Shown here piece after piece: positions 44,801 to 56,930 of a DNA stretch of 64,000 nucleotides. Below the pieces are notes generated by a model. That model searched no databases and was not told the origin of the DNA. It worked only from the letters and a program-made list of their open reading frames with translations. Position numbers and translations under genes: made by a program. Numbering within the stretch: position 1 is the first letter of the stretch; each line of letters begins with the position of its first letter. This DNA is from Pycnopodia helianthoides (taxonomy: Eukaryota; Echinodermata; Asteroidea; Forcipulatida; Asteriidae): contig CM063246.1 in NCBI GenBank assembly GCA_032158295.1, positions 3,071,371 through 3,135,370 of the forward strand, written 5' to 3'.

Positions 44801-45205
44801 GACTTCTTCAAAAGAAACTATGAAGAAGAAAAGAAAAAACAAAGAAAGAAAAAAAGAGAGAGAGACTAAAAATAACTGCCTGCAAATGATTTGTCACAGG
44901 AAAAGGAGTCAAATATGAATACACTGAATGCGGGGGACGAAAACTCTCGGACAAAGATGGTCATCATCAACAGGGAAAATGTGTTTTTAGTACAACTTAA
45001 ACGGCACTGTTCCACGGGAACTTGGGTTTAATAACTTGGGCGCCGCATTGTCTGATACACTATCCTTCCACGGCTTGTTCCGATCTACCTCCTCTTCCTT
45101 CACGGGACAACTCTCCAATGATGGAGAAATCAATCTCAAAAGTTACGTCAATCTCCAAATGAATTGCCTCTCTCCCTCTCAGAGAAAAACGGTTACAGAT
45201 ATATC
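44801..45205. other. Non-coding stretch
   Basis: Purine-rich run at 44822-44866. Nothing else recognised. Confidence 0.45.
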
Positions 45206-45402
45206 GCTATGTCAACATAACAACATGTGAAGAAAACAAAAAATGCATCCGTTTAGCTGTACAGCGGTGTGTTTTGGTGAAATGTTACGGAAAAAATACC
45301 CCAGCTATGTCAACATAACAACATGCGAAGAAAACAAAAAATGCATCCGTTTAGCTGCACAGCGGCGTGTTTTGGTGAAATGTTACGGAAAAAAATACCC
45401 CA
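45206..45402. repeat. 98-bp tandem duplication
   Basis: Units 45206-45303 and 45304-45402 both run from GCTATGTCAACATAACAACA to TACCCCA. They differ by three T/C changes (T in the first copy, C in the second) and one A in a run. Two of the three are TG in copy 1 against CG in copy 2. The small open frame through both copies is a by-product. Confidence 0.95.
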
Positions 45403-46479
45403 GTGGAACTATCAATTTGCTGCCAAACAGTCACTGCCCTGCGTAACTGCTGTTCAACGACACGCCAAGTACCAGTGAACACAACCGCCTACTCTTGTCC
45501 TTTCTACTCCGAGTGGTAGAAACTCGGAGCTATTCTATACCCATTTACACAGGATATGAGTTCTAAATGCACAACCCCAAGGTCGTGAATTTTTATTTAT
45601 TATCATTTTTTTAAAATATTCTTTGATGTCAGCAGTTAGGCAATCTTTCCCCTTAATTAACGGTCGGAGCACTTGGGTTAAAGGGAAACTGGGGCGATAA
45701 TGAAAAATGACTGCCATTTTATTGAACTCATGAGGCAAATGAAAAACACAAAAGAATTCACAGTGTATTTTATGGGTGGATACTATATCGGAAGCAGTAC
45801 TCTCATTTGCATTCGCGATGAAGCAGATTTACCCCTTAATGGCAAGTTATAATCCTTTTTATCGCAGTACTTTAAAGAGGATCATTTTGCTGCTGTCAAA
45901 ATTTTATGATTTAAATAACATCGTTGATGAAGAAGTAAAAAAAAAAAAAAAAAACACGACAAGTTCGGTTGCACTATGATTACAAATCGAAGGTTTACAG
46001 TCGCACTTTTATCTCTCTCTCTCTCTCTGACTCTCTCTCTCTCCTTCATACTCCACGCTCGCTGCCTTGTTCTTTCACAGAGTGACTCCAAGCAACCATA
46101 CCAAAACCTCTATCCTTGAACTAGTTTTAGTCGTAAGTTGTCTAGACTTCCGGTAAGGAATTAACTCTCACCAGGAACTGGATAGTCTAAAATACAACGG
46201 GCTGCCCTCAATTCCTTACAAGGAGAGAGACCTGTACAAGTCCCCCAGCTCAGGGAGGGGGGGGGGGGGGTTTTACACCAGCACTGAAATGCTGTCATGA
46301 GCATCAACTATTTACAGCTCGGCAACACACTATCTCTACCTCTGCATACTTTCGTGGGGGCAATTCTCGCAAGACAGGTGTCCCACCTGACGCATATAAT
46401 CAGAGCCTGCCCGGCACTGTGCTCCCTTCCTGTGAGACCCTTACCCCAGCGCTACGACTTCCCCTTTTAATTGGGCGGG
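45403..46479. other. Non-coding; A, CT and G tracts
   Basis: A tract at 45936-45953, (CT)n at about 46010-46042, G tract at about 46256-46270. No gene supported. Confidence 0.5.
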
Positions 46480-46830
46480 GTCTGGGGGACCGTCCCAAGG
46501 GGCCCACACCAACTGTATTCAATTAGAATCCAGGTATGAAATGGCAAAATTAAGTTCATTACCAGGAGAGATCGGTAAACAACATGTTTCACCACAAGTT
46601 CTGTGAGAGAATTTGATTGAACCCAATTAGGTCTAAGTAACACGGTCGACCTTTCAGAACCATCGATGAGGTGATAATAAACGCAAAAAAGATAAGGGAA
46701 AAGAGGGGCGAGATGATCCACAGAAAGCCAGTGTAATTTCAGAGTGTCCCATTTTTTGAAATTTGTTTCATTAGCACGGCGAATCCCGCCCTCGGGGCTG
46801 TGTCATAATAAAGACAGTGGTTACATAAAA
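46480..46830. promoter_or_regulatory. Candidate regulatory island with forkhead site
   Basis: Contains CAATTAGAATCC (about 46520), a forkhead-type GTAAACAA (46575-46582) and CCAATTAGG (about 46623). Complex, no frame. Inferred only. Confidence 0.25.
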
Positions 46831-47019
46831 ATCCCTAAGAAAACCTCATGCTTAGTTGAGATACACAAACACACTGAGGGCTGATGAAAGTGGCTTCGAG
46901 GCTGCAACAGCACACAATAACGGACACAGCCCTCCAGGCCTAGCCCGAGCACAAGGGGGGGGGGGGGTTGAGAGAAACAAAACAAAAAATATGTGACACA
47001 CGCTAGATGCAAAGGAAAT
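46831..47019. other. Non-coding, G tract
   Basis: G run at about 46957-46969; nothing else. Confidence 0.45.
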
Positions 47020-47240
47020 TTATTTCATCTCAGTTGATGCCTCTGGGGCAATGAGCTGAGCGGATTCACTCAGTGATAGGGGTTATAAAAAAAATGTCAA
47101 AGCTTCCAGACAATCAAGTTCACTAAACCAGGTACTCCCACTAATACTTTTGTCACTTGGCCATCAAGCCATGCCAAGAAGAAGGCAAAAAAAGAGACTA
47201 CCTCTCGAGGCCATAAAGTTCATTAAAGCAATCCAGAACA
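47020..47240. promoter_or_regulatory. Candidate regulatory island
   Basis: Complex sequence between a G tract and a 29-base A tract, with TGAGCTGAGCGG, AATCAAGTTCACTAAACC and CACTAATACTTTTGTC words. Low confidence. Confidence 0.2.
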
Positions 47241-47254
47241 CCGATATTCATGTG

Positions 47255-47290
<36 letters not shown>

Positions 47291-48515
47291 ATGGAAAGAC
47301 GAAAGAAAAACGAGGATAGGGGAAGAAAAAGATTAACTCCATTATTTCTCGCCTTGGCTTTCTCTCACTGTCATGAGCAAGGAACACTTGAGAATTTAGA
47401 TCCGAATCTGATCACTTATTATCTATGCTGCTGCAATGGGCTGAAATGTTGAGACGTTGGATCGCTGGAGTGGTTCCCCCCGGGCTACGCTTGTCCACAA
47501 TCTTACAGCGAAGGTGTAACAGGTATGAGTTGTCAGTAAGGACAGGGTGTAATGGCTGAATCACAAGCTTTGAGGACGGCACAAAACAACATCTCCTCGC
47601 GGGTACCTCTAAGGTATGGACGGATTCATTAAACTGGAATCGGGAAAAAGTGACAAGACTTGTGATTTCATTCCCCCCCCCCCACCCCTTCAACCCGCCC
47701 CCGCATTTACTGGAACAATTTTGATTGGTAAACCTATGACCTAATTGTTGGCAGGCCTACTCAGGGATGGCTGGGACTACAGCTGAAACCCAACACCACC
47801 GAATATGATTAACAAGTTGGGGAAAACTGTTATTCTAACCTGAAAATGTATGGATTGGAGTCAAGAATTCATGACAAGATTGAACTGTAGTGTGGCAATG
47901 AATAAACACTTGGGAACTTCTGTGTCCTTCCCGGGGAAGCTGGCCCAAGTGAAGGGAAAAAAAGGAGACACTGGCTCGACAAAAATCCATCTGAGAAACA
48001 ACAATAATCCATTTAGACGATTAGAACCGACTGTTAAAATCAACAGCTGTACACTAAAACACCCTCCCTTAAAACCTTGCAAATATGAAGTGCAGTTGAA
48101 GACCAATGCGCGATACACTAGATTAGCACTAATGAATGCAGCAACGCTTGCCAAAATCAATGCAAGCCCCAACCCTTAACAGCCAAAATGGGCAAAGCAA
48201 TGAAATTCATGTATGACCATGCTGCACTTCGGATGTTACATACATGTACAATTTGGCCCAAATTGATGGCAAGTGCATTTCGAATATACTCGTCTTTTTT
48301 TTTTCCTCTTTAGTGCAGCGCTGTCCTCTGCATGATAATCAATCCAAATGCAAAACATAGGAGCTTGGTCTATTTCGTTGGAGAGGGGAAAAAACCGGGT
48401 AGTACGGGAAACGAGAAATGAGCAAAAGCCAGCCATGTGATGAACCGTGATGCACAAAGACATGTAAGATAGCTGGATTGACAAACGAAGGGGAAGACAT
48501 CAGATTTTTCTTTCT

Positions 48516-48548
<33 letters not shown>

Positions 48549-48559
48549 AGTGTGGGGAG
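47241..48559. other. Non-coding, A and T tracts
   Basis: A tract 47258-47286, C tract about 47672-47682, T tract of 30 at 48518-48547. At 47850-48179 both strands are open for over 100 codons (plus 109, minus 103 residues), but neither shows a domain. The double openness argues for chance. Confidence 0.45.
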
Positions 48560-48860
48560 TGAAGTGCATCTCTCAGGAAGCGCTGTGGCTCGCAGATGCT
48601 ACCGTTTGGTGTACAGTTTCAATTGTGATATTGATTAAGAGATCAGGGTGCACCACCATCTCACAGTGATGGGAGGAAGTCAGGACTGTCTTCCTGACAG
48701 GTCCTCCTCGACCGAGGGCGGAGGGAGACAAAAATACTCCCCAAAACTTGATGGACAGTCTCATCATCGACCTTTTCTCGGGAGTTTTTCGGCCAATTGA
48801 CGGGAATTTGGGACTTCTTTTTGCTCTTCAACCAAGACCGAGGAGACAATGAGGGGGGAA
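48560..48860. promoter_or_regulatory. Candidate regulatory island
   Basis: Complex GC-balanced block with CAATTGTGATATTGATTAAG (about 48620-48639) and repeated TCCTGACAGG/CAGGACTGTC half-words near 48680-48700. Minus frames of 60-65 residues overlap in different phases; no domain seen. Confidence 0.2.
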
Positions 48861-49479
48861 AATCATCCCCACAAATTGATTTGGGCTGAATTTTGAGGGT
48901 TTGAGCTCATTCAGAAAAAAACTCTAAAACTCGGAGCTTTTAATTTTGACGCCATTTTACATTAACATTCTCAGACTAGTAAAGCTGTTCTGCACCACAA
49001 AAAAAATGTATATATAAACATAACAAAATTTATCCTGCGCAAATTATTTCATGATTCATTCTTTTTCCAGATGACTGTTATTTGTACTGATAAAGATTTG
49101 CAAACTCATGCTCCAGAAAATGTTTACTTTTCCCCCTCCAATGTCTGGTGACAACCATCTGATCAGCTGATTGTCATGTCACTTATTTCTAGAATTTTAA
49201 ACGATATCAAGGAACAGGAATCTCCAACAAACATCTTTGGCACACATACTTTTTGTAAATTAAAAAAAAATAAATAAAAAATAAGAACATCTGAAATGTG
49301 GGTCATGAGGCTCGTAACAGCAAACTGCAGTGTTTTCATTTTTTTATCCATATCTTGAAGAAAGCAAACGGGGTCCATTCTCAACCAAGAGAAGATACAC
49401 ATATCACGAGCAAATGTCAGTTAATGCAATTCTCATATCTTGAACTCAAATCCCCAACCTGTTGATGCTGAAATATAAC
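48861..49479. other. Non-coding AT-rich stretch
   Basis: Nothing recognised. Confidence 0.45.
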
Positions 49480-49543
49480 TTTTTCGTAGACTTTGAGAAA
49501 ATAATGATACAATCCATTAAAGTGAAAGGTAGTCTACGAAAAA
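49480..49543. repeat. 13-bp perfect hairpin, 38-base loop
   Basis: TTTTTCGTAGACT (49480-49492) pairs exactly with AGTCTACGAAAAA (49531-49543). The arms do not extend further. The loop shows no strong internal pairing. It could be the trace of a small insertion with inverted ends, a structured RNA or chance; the stem is short for a microRNA precursor. Confidence 0.75.
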
Positions 49544-49759
49544 CTGGAGCAGAGGTTGATGTTCTCAACCGAGCAGTGCATAATGACATTTTCAGCTGAT
49601 TATCGTTGGTGAACAAACCCCTTATAAAACAAAGACTCGGCAAAACACAACACAGGTACTACTCATAATACACTCACTATACAGAGAATCGGACAGTTTT
49701 CCCCCCAAATCAACACCGAACGACCGGAATGTCAGTTTTGGGGAAAACTTCAAGTATAA
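49544..49759. other. Non-coding stretch
   Basis: Nothing recognised. Confidence 0.4.
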
Positions 49760-50120
49760 ATTAGTAGAGATAATAAATTCTGTCCCTGGTTTGAGCCGCG
49801 CATGATAGATGATGCCCAATAGAGAGATTGACAGTAGCAGTGGGTATTGCAACAACAAATTTCACAATTTACCCCCGAATTCAGGCTGTCGGAAATCGTC
49901 AGTGTGAACAGCCGATATTTGCATAGGCAACCGACGACGGGGGCCCCTGTGATGCTACGACTCGTCAGCTCTGGATGAATCACAGAGATTACCACGCTGG
50001 AAATATTGTTTGTGTGATCGGGCTGCAAATGAAATGATTTGACTGAGTTCCGGGGCTCAGCGCAATCGCATAATAAACCACTGGACGGGATCACTGGGAT
50101 TATTGGCCATTTACATGTAT
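49760..50120. promoter_or_regulatory. Candidate regulatory island with octamer
   Basis: Contains ATTTGCAT (49917-49924), GGATGAATCACAGAGATTACC (49973-49993), AATATTGTTTGTGTG (Sox/forkhead-type word, about 50002) and several CpGs. The 140-residue minus frame (49750-50172) covers it but is unrecognised and overlaps other frames. Regulatory reading is preferred, at low confidence. Confidence 0.25.
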
Positions 50121-51728
50121 GTCCACAAACACTCAGCCTTGTTCTTTTTTTTTCTCTTTTTTTTCTCCTCACTACTTTTTGTCTTTATACTCCGGGAGAA
50201 ACCAGTCAAGAATGCAGTTATTTAATTTCCTTAGCATTTGGGGGGGTCGAAAAGCATGTCTGACTTCAATAACACAGAAGTCAATTGTTAGTTTTATTAG
50301 ATTGATAACTCCACAACAGTATATGTTCAAGGTTGCCCTCTTCACTGCCGACTAATCACGCAAGTCACGTAATGTTTCAGCATTAAATTACTACCAATTA
50401 TTATTTAATATTCCACTGAGAAAAAAAATGTCCCGGTGAGGGAACGACAAATCATGAGGGTTGGCGTAGGCCGTCAAATTGGTCCATCTGCATTCAAAAG
50501 CATGCCGGGCACTTCCGTGGAAATCACCAAATTTCGATGTTTATGGTGTTCGATGGATAAACCGTTTTTTCGCGGCAGGAAAAGTTAATAAAGGTGGGTT
50601 TTCTTTTCTTCTTCTTCTTCTTCGCCTACTCAGGTTAGTGAAAGTTAATCACACCGGGTAAAATACAGTAACGGCGTTTACTAATTTCAACATTAGTATT
50701 CCAAGTGAAGTTGAGCTGGTACGAAACCAAATTATTTGTGTTTTCATTTCTTCATCGGGTAAAACAAAATGTTAGTCAAATACTAAACGATACCCTACGG
50801 CATCTTTATATTTTATTTATGAAGTTTTGTAAATGAATGTAGTCGCACAACATATTTTATAAAACTACCTCACATTGAAAATATCATGCTGTACCAATTC
50901 CTTTCATGGATATTATCTTTAAAAGAAAAATTATAGCTTAAAAGTTGTTAGCACAAAGGGTGTTTCTTTCTGATCACAGCGTGGTAAATTGTTCTCCTTA
51001 GAAGCAGACACTCCGCCTCTTACGCAAACAACCAAGTTCTTTCCAGGAGATCATTTTTAGATGTTCACTTCTGGCAATCCTCTTTGCCGTTTCCATCAAA
51101 CAAGGAGAAAGAAGGGGAGAAAAAACCTGCTCTAAATTCTTAACCAGAAGAAAGATAATGTGAAATATGCATGTATTTCCCAAGGTTGTGGTTTATTCCA
51201 AACAGCGATCTTCAACTGCTCTCTCTCTTCCTGTCTGTCTCTCTCTCTCTCCTATACTACAGCAACCCACTCCCTGCTAAATAACCATGCCTTGTTAAGC
51301 ATCATAAAAGCAACCATGCGTTAACGCGCAAAAACAAAATCAAGATGTCTCAGTCACTTTGTTGCAGATTTCACGGTTGAAGAAGGCATAGCGGGGACTT
51401 TTTTTTTTTCTCCCTTCTTTTTCATCTTTCTTTTTTTTTCGAGAATGAGAAGTGGAAATTGACGATGTAGAACATTGTCGTACGTGTAAATGTTAATTGT
51501 TATACGACCAGGGTTTAGTTGGGAATCTTTCCATACACAAAATTATTACTGCTCTATGATTTAATTTAATTTGGTGCAATCCTAGCTGATAACAGTTCCA
51601 AGGGTTAGTTTTGATTTCAAATTGATCAAATGGGGATATGATTATGTTTATAAACTTGAGGACCACAAATTTGTATATATATTTAATACAGGTCTGTTGT
51701 GTGCAAAAAAAATCCCTGTTAAACGAGT
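50121..51728. other. Non-coding AT-rich stretch
   Basis: T/C-rich runs near 50147-50165 and 51400-51440, a CTT run near 50607. Nothing recognised. Confidence 0.5.
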
Positions 51729-52007
51729 TAGGTCCGATTTTTGGCCAATTTGGCCTGATTTGGCCCCAAAATTATTTAAAAAAATTTAAACAGCTGCTTT
51801 TATAGATTCAAGAAAGCCATAAGCTTACATTTAAGGTATTGCTGAGTGGTAGTTATTAAAAAAAACTTTAAAATGAATTATTGTTGGGATCCAGACATTA
51901 ATCTCACATCCATTAGCCGTGCACAAATAATTTTGCATGTGCATGTAATTTGTGTTTTTGATTCTGAAACAGCAATATCTGTCAAAATTCTTTCACAGAA
52001 AAAATTT
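51729..52007 (+). repeat. Dispersed repeat, copy B
   Basis: Matches copy A (23978-24310) in block order: TAGGTCCGATTTTTGG, CCCCAAAATTA, TTTAAACAGCTGCTTTTATA, CATTTAAGGTATTGC, GGGATCCAGACATTA, CATCCATTAGCC, TTTTGCATGTGCATG, CTGTCAAAATTC. It is about 50 bases shorter. Same orientation. Confidence 0.7.
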
Positions 52008-52020
52008 GTTTAAACAAATT
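52003..52020. repeat. 18-bp perfect palindrome
   Basis: AATTTGTTTAAACAAATT, located right at the downstream end of dispersed repeat copy B. It may mark the element's end or be chance in AT-rich DNA. Confidence 0.7.
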
Positions 52021-53789
52021 CTTTCGACAGATTCAAATGAATATAGGATTTTATGATACATTTATTGCGCCGTCATTGGTCCTTTTTTTTTGGGGGGGGG
52101 GGGTATATTTATTTATGTTTTATAAAACTACTGGATTAGAATGATGCTTTCAAGCTCTGTGGATTTCTGTGATTTGCGGGGATTAACTTGAGAAATACAT
52201 GTAGATTAAAGGTCAAATCAGCCTTTTCAAACTGTTTTTTTAACAGTCCAAAAACCACCTGGGTGTAGGCCTACAACATAAAAACATGTTGCTAAAACCA
52301 AAAGGCCACCATTCTTCTCTCTTGCCTTCGACACACACACACAGATGGTCATTAAAAATTAACATGTGTGCTGTAAGCATCATCAGACTGTGCCTTACTT
52401 CCATAATTACACATCCAACAACATTAGTCCATATAATTACCTATCACTTGCCGTATACGCCTATGCAATGTGCATGACATTAACACATCATAATAAACAC
52501 ATAATAATATCCAGCAACGCAGCTGCATTCTGATGCATCAATGACGAAATATCAATTATTTGATTCTTTGATCGAATCCCCACCCCACCCCCCGGTTTTA
52601 TTTTTCTTCCTAAAATACAACCGATTGAATAAATCCGCAATATATCATTGTTGTTCGATATATCGACTTATCGCAAGTTTACATGTTCAGCATGCACAGC
52701 CCATTACTGCCATACTGTTAAGCATTATCCTCAACTTCCAATGAAAAGACAGGCGACTAAATGAAACAAACGTCTCCAAAAACCTCCACAAACTTTTCAC
52801 TCAAATTCAGCCCCAAGTGCTCTTCAGAACCAGGATAAATTCTGCAAGAAATTTTGACATTTTTTTCGGATGAATGTCACTGTGGCATTTACACAAACTG
52901 TTCAAGATCTGAAGGAAACAAGAAACATCTTAATGATTTGACAACATCATTAAAACTATTTACAGTACTATCTTCTGCTAATAACAAGATTGGAACTGGC
53001 CTTCCGTCACCGGGCACACTCGGCAGTCTTAACTACTTTTAAGATATCTGCTCTACGCGGGGATGAAATATGACAAATGTGGAAAATCCTGAAAAAAATT
53101 GTTTGCGGGGCCTGAGTTCCCCCCTTATTCTAGCCCCAGAACCTCTCCGTTGTTGCAAATCAGGAGGTTTGCAGACACTGTGTATCATCAGAAATACAAA
53201 ACTATGGGTGCAGACACTATAGACTATTTTATTTCTCCCTGTGGTGATTGCTTTACTTCCTTCAAGAAAATACAAAAGGCTCACAGGAGGTTTTGAGAAA
53301 ATCCTAAAATCAGGAAAAAAATCCTGAGAAATCTCTAGAATGCAGGGGTCATGGGTTTGAATCCCCAAAAAGCATGCACAGTCGGTGATTTTTGTTTCCT
53401 CTGCAGATCACACATCGGTGTAAGATTTTAAAAAATCCAAAATAACAAAGTAAATTGTGTCTCTGAATCTCACCCTTGAGACTTCACACCCCTTCATTTT
53501 GGAATATTTGTACACACTTCTTTTATACCTCATCGAACCAGATGCAATTCCCACTCACAGAAATAGGAAAAGGGCATTTTGCTCAAATTAAAAACAGACG
53601 CACGTAAAAAAAAAAAAAAAATTGCTCAGAAATTTAGCTTGGGGGAAAAGTCACCCAAGCAGTTAATGAACTCATTAGAGCATGGGCCGCGCTCCCATTA
53701 AATACCACTCGCCTCTGAAAAATAATATGAGAATTTTATGTTTTTTCAGGCAGTGAGGTTTGGTCCGAGGGGCAATATCTCCTGTCTTA
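52021..53789. other. Non-coding; G and A tracts
   Basis: G tract about 52091-52103 and A tract 53606-53621. GGGTTTGAATCCCC at about 53354 looks like a tRNA T arm, but no other tRNA part is visible. No gene supported. Confidence 0.45.
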
Positions 53790-54170
53790 TTATAATCAGC
53801 AACCTCCACCCCCCTTCAACTAGTTGATATTCAATATATATCTCACATCAACCTCCTCCCCAAGTGCCGATCCAATAGATCTCTCCTCAACCCCCAAAAT
53901 TGGGTAGTAAACAACGTTCCACCACCCCCCTTTTCTGGTAGCCTATAACACTGCAGATGATCCCCACCCCCCATTGACTATAGCCCAGCATCATCCCCTC
54001 GATCCCATCCTGCCGAGTACATCAACACTGACCGGCGATCCCGCTCTTCCCCCTCCGCCTCAATCTCAACGAGAAGGAAGACAAAAAAAAAATTACCTCA
54101 CAACCCCTCCAAGCCTGAATGACATTTGCATCTAGCATATCCCACCCCCCTTTTCCTTCCACCATCTATA
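53790..54170. repeat. C-rich segment with many short C tracts
   Basis: About ten runs of four to seven C spaced by 15-60 bases on the plus strand, in otherwise mixed sequence. It is a compositional feature without a fixed repeat unit. Confidence 0.5.
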
Positions 54171-54700
54171 AGAACCTGCACAGAACCACAGATTGATGCA
54201 AAAATCAATAGCTGTGTGGCCTTTCCCTAGTATAATTGCTTGTCGCACTAATGAATCAATCTAGATGCCCTATTCTTTCTTATAATCAAGGCCCCTACCA
54301 TCCTACTAAATGTATTAGGGTTTTAATGCAATTACGGACGATGTGCACAAGGACAGGGGACAAAAAAAGGAGTGAGCAAGCAGGATAGCTGCCATATTGA
54401 ATAATTTGCTGCTGAAAAAGCAAATAAATTATGAGCAAGAGGTGAGGTAGGACAACATATCCAGAACAAACAAAGCATCGGGACCGGTTTCAACATGGCC
54501 TCTTTTTTTGTTCACGTTTCTGTTTCTTTCGGCGCTGTGTTTTCTTGCGGTGGCAATTTATCATCGGGCTGACTGAAATCAATGTGTATGGTATCTGTGC
54601 GTTTGTGGGTTAACCATCGCTGCTCGTGTGGGGGACATTTTGTCACCTTCTAGTTTATGATTAGGGTTAACGGAACATCTTCATAATTATTTCAATGGTG
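54171..54700. promoter_or_regulatory. Candidate regulatory island
   Basis: Complex sequence with GATTGATGCAAAAATCAATAG (54191-54211; the inverted words ATTGAT and ATCAAT), GTATAATTGC (about 54230), CACTAATGAATCAATC (about 54247) and GCAATTACGGACG (about 54329). TTAGGGTTAACGG lies near the end. Function inferred. Confidence 0.3.
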
Positions 54701-56596
54701 GTTTGGTTTTTTTTTTTTTTAAGGAGGGGGGGGGTACCTACAGCTTTCTGTGAGTGGCTCATTTGAAGTTAATACAAACTACAATTTTGGAATCAGTCCC
54801 AACGGAAACACAAAACACCTGGTACAGTTTTGATTGTCTTTGACAGTCAGAAGCATACAATAACTAGACCCAATGTAATTCAAGTTCCATGGAGTAAATT
54901 AATTTTTTGGGAAGAATGAAAGAGAAACTGGCCTTCGGAGGATCAATGGGTTAAATAACCCGACCCTTGTCTATTCAATAAAACCCCCCAAACTGTGCAG
55001 TGTACCTGCCTCAAACTCACAGTCTGAATAGCCGCTGTTGAGAATTTACCCTAGACTTGGAACTTCATTATTTGGGTCAGTATGCAATTGACAGGGCCAT
55101 TCAGTCTAATTTACCAAGACATCAAAAGGCATAAATTTAGCATGACCACAGACTGCTTCATAGTAAAAGGCCGGCCATGGTGTAAAAGCAGCACAGACCA
55201 GAGAGACACTCTGTATGAAGTTGAGATTTTTTTTTTTTTTTCCAACACTGTAAAAGAAGTGACCTCACAGAGGCGTGACCTGGGTCAAACAGACAATGTT
55301 TCTCCATGGGTGGGCGCACTGTCTGGGGTTTGGTATGTGTATGAAGGGTCCCAGACACACTGGGCACAAAAAAAACTCTCTTCTTCTTTTTTCTGTTTTT
55401 GCATAACCTCAGGCAGGTCATGTAATATATATCTACCATGGAATGAATGAAATGAATCATGTCAGGTGTGTACATTTTGAGGGCATGGTGGGGTGCAAAA
55501 TTGTGAGGATAATTTGAAGCAAACTAGGCTAAAATTTTAGGGAGGGTGCACAGGGGGTGCACTATTGTTTTTCAAGGTGGCACTTCTTGCCAATTAAAAC
55601 TGCAGTTTCTTCTTAAGTAAGCCCCTTTTTCAGCACTCTTGTTATGCCGTTCACTATTTTTTTATAAGACAATCCGATGTGGAAGTAGAAAACAATTAAC
55701 TCTCTGTGTTTAAAAACATTGAAATTAAAATATAAAAACATATAAAATGTGTTTATGCTGGTAATTTTTAATCACAGAAGTCCAGATTTCAACTCGAGGG
55801 TGGGGGGGGGGGCAGTCAGTATTGGTCCATTTGGAAGAAAATACACTAACAGATTCCTTTCTTTTGACTCAAGTATTGCAAACAACCACCCCTTGAAGTA
55901 TCAGTTAGACTCACAGAACATTGTGGTACAAATGAATTTGATTTTGTAGTAGGCACATTTTAATTGAAATGTGGAATTTAAAATGAGGTATCTTTTCTGG
56001 TGATATTGGCGGTGTTCAACGTCCTAAATTTATCGCTCCAGAGAAAGAAAAAACTTTATTTCAAGACACTCGATTCTCATTCAATGGCTGTCCTTTTTTA
56101 CATGTACATGCTGGTATTTGTTAACCACGGTTTTCAACCAATCAACCTTTATGAATTATGGTGGCAACATCTTGCTTCTACTCCATGGATATAAAAGAAT
56201 GTAACCAAAATGAGGCTGGTAGGGGGGGGGATTAGTCTGGTACCTTTTCACATTATGAGAAATAGCCATTGCCATTTCAATTGGTATATGAGGCACATGA
56301 CAAAGATGTCTGAAGTGTGAGAACATCTGAAGCATCAACATACCTTATCTCTAGAAACCACAGATCCTTGCCCACTTCCACCTTCTGGAATTTACAGTTT
56401 ATTTCAAAATGCTCTAGACAATGCTAAGCGCCTTCGGTAAATGTCTATAGTCTCTCCATTAAATGTCAAGTCCATTGAATTGGATTCTAAAAGAGTACAT
56501 GTAAATTCGTTTCCATCCACTAGTTTTCAACAAACACACCATCCACCCAATACCAACCTGTCACTATATGTTATCAAATCCGGTCATGTTTTTGTG
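54701..56596. other. Non-coding, G and T tracts
   Basis: T tract 54709-54720, G tract about 54726-54734, T tract 55229-55240, G run 55801-55812. The 122-residue frame at 55082-55450 and its antisense partner (105 residues) overlap; neither is recognised. Confidence 0.45.
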
Positions 56597-56930
56597 GCGT
56601 GTCGTGGCCGAGCAACCAAGCGCAACAGGACTCAAGCTCTGGTGTTTCTGAACAGCAGAGTGTGGGTTCGAGTCCCAGTCTTGACACTTGTTTAACGTGT
56701 CCTTTAAGCAGGACACCTAACCATTATTGCTTCGTCCTTCTGATGGGACGTAAAGTCGTACGTCCCGTGTGTTGTGTAAGGCACATATAAAAGAAAAGAA
56801 CGTAGTATACTTGTTGCTAAGAGAAAGGGTTTGCAACGGGGGGATGGTTGGCTGCAGATTGCGCTGTAGCACCTTGAAAACTGTTTCATGGTGCTATGAA
56901 AATAAATGGGTCTTATAATTTGAACATAAC
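56597..56930 (+). mobile_element. tRNA-Leu-derived SINE, copy 2, near full length
   Basis: Head: A-box region TGGCCGAG (56605-56612), GGACTCAAGC with a CAA anticodon, long variable arm, B box GGTTCGAGTCC (56665-56675). Body: GATGGGACGTAAAGTCGTAC, GTCCCGTGTG, GGCACATATAAAAGAA. Tail: GATTGCGCTGTAGCACCTTG, then AATAAATGGGTCTTATAATT and the phrase CTCCGCATACCTACAG. It is longer than the 9.8-kb copy and shows the 3' tail missing there. Internal polymerase III promoter; copied by a partner LINE that is not in this window. The 3' end could run to about 56950. Confidence 0.8.

Noticed and set aside
47850..48179. Opposed 109- and 103-residue frames as a gene
   Set aside because: Both strands are open, neither has a motif, and codon texture is not convincing.
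49750..50172. 140-residue minus frame as a gene
   Set aside because: No domain or exon signals; it spans a segment better explained as complex non-coding sequence.
52003..52020. Palindrome as a replication origin or centromere element
   Set aside because: A single AT-rich palindrome carries no such information in animal DNA.
53340..53380. tRNA gene suggested by GGGTTTGAATCCCC
   Set aside because: Only a T-arm-like hairpin; no A box or acceptor stem within tRNA distance.
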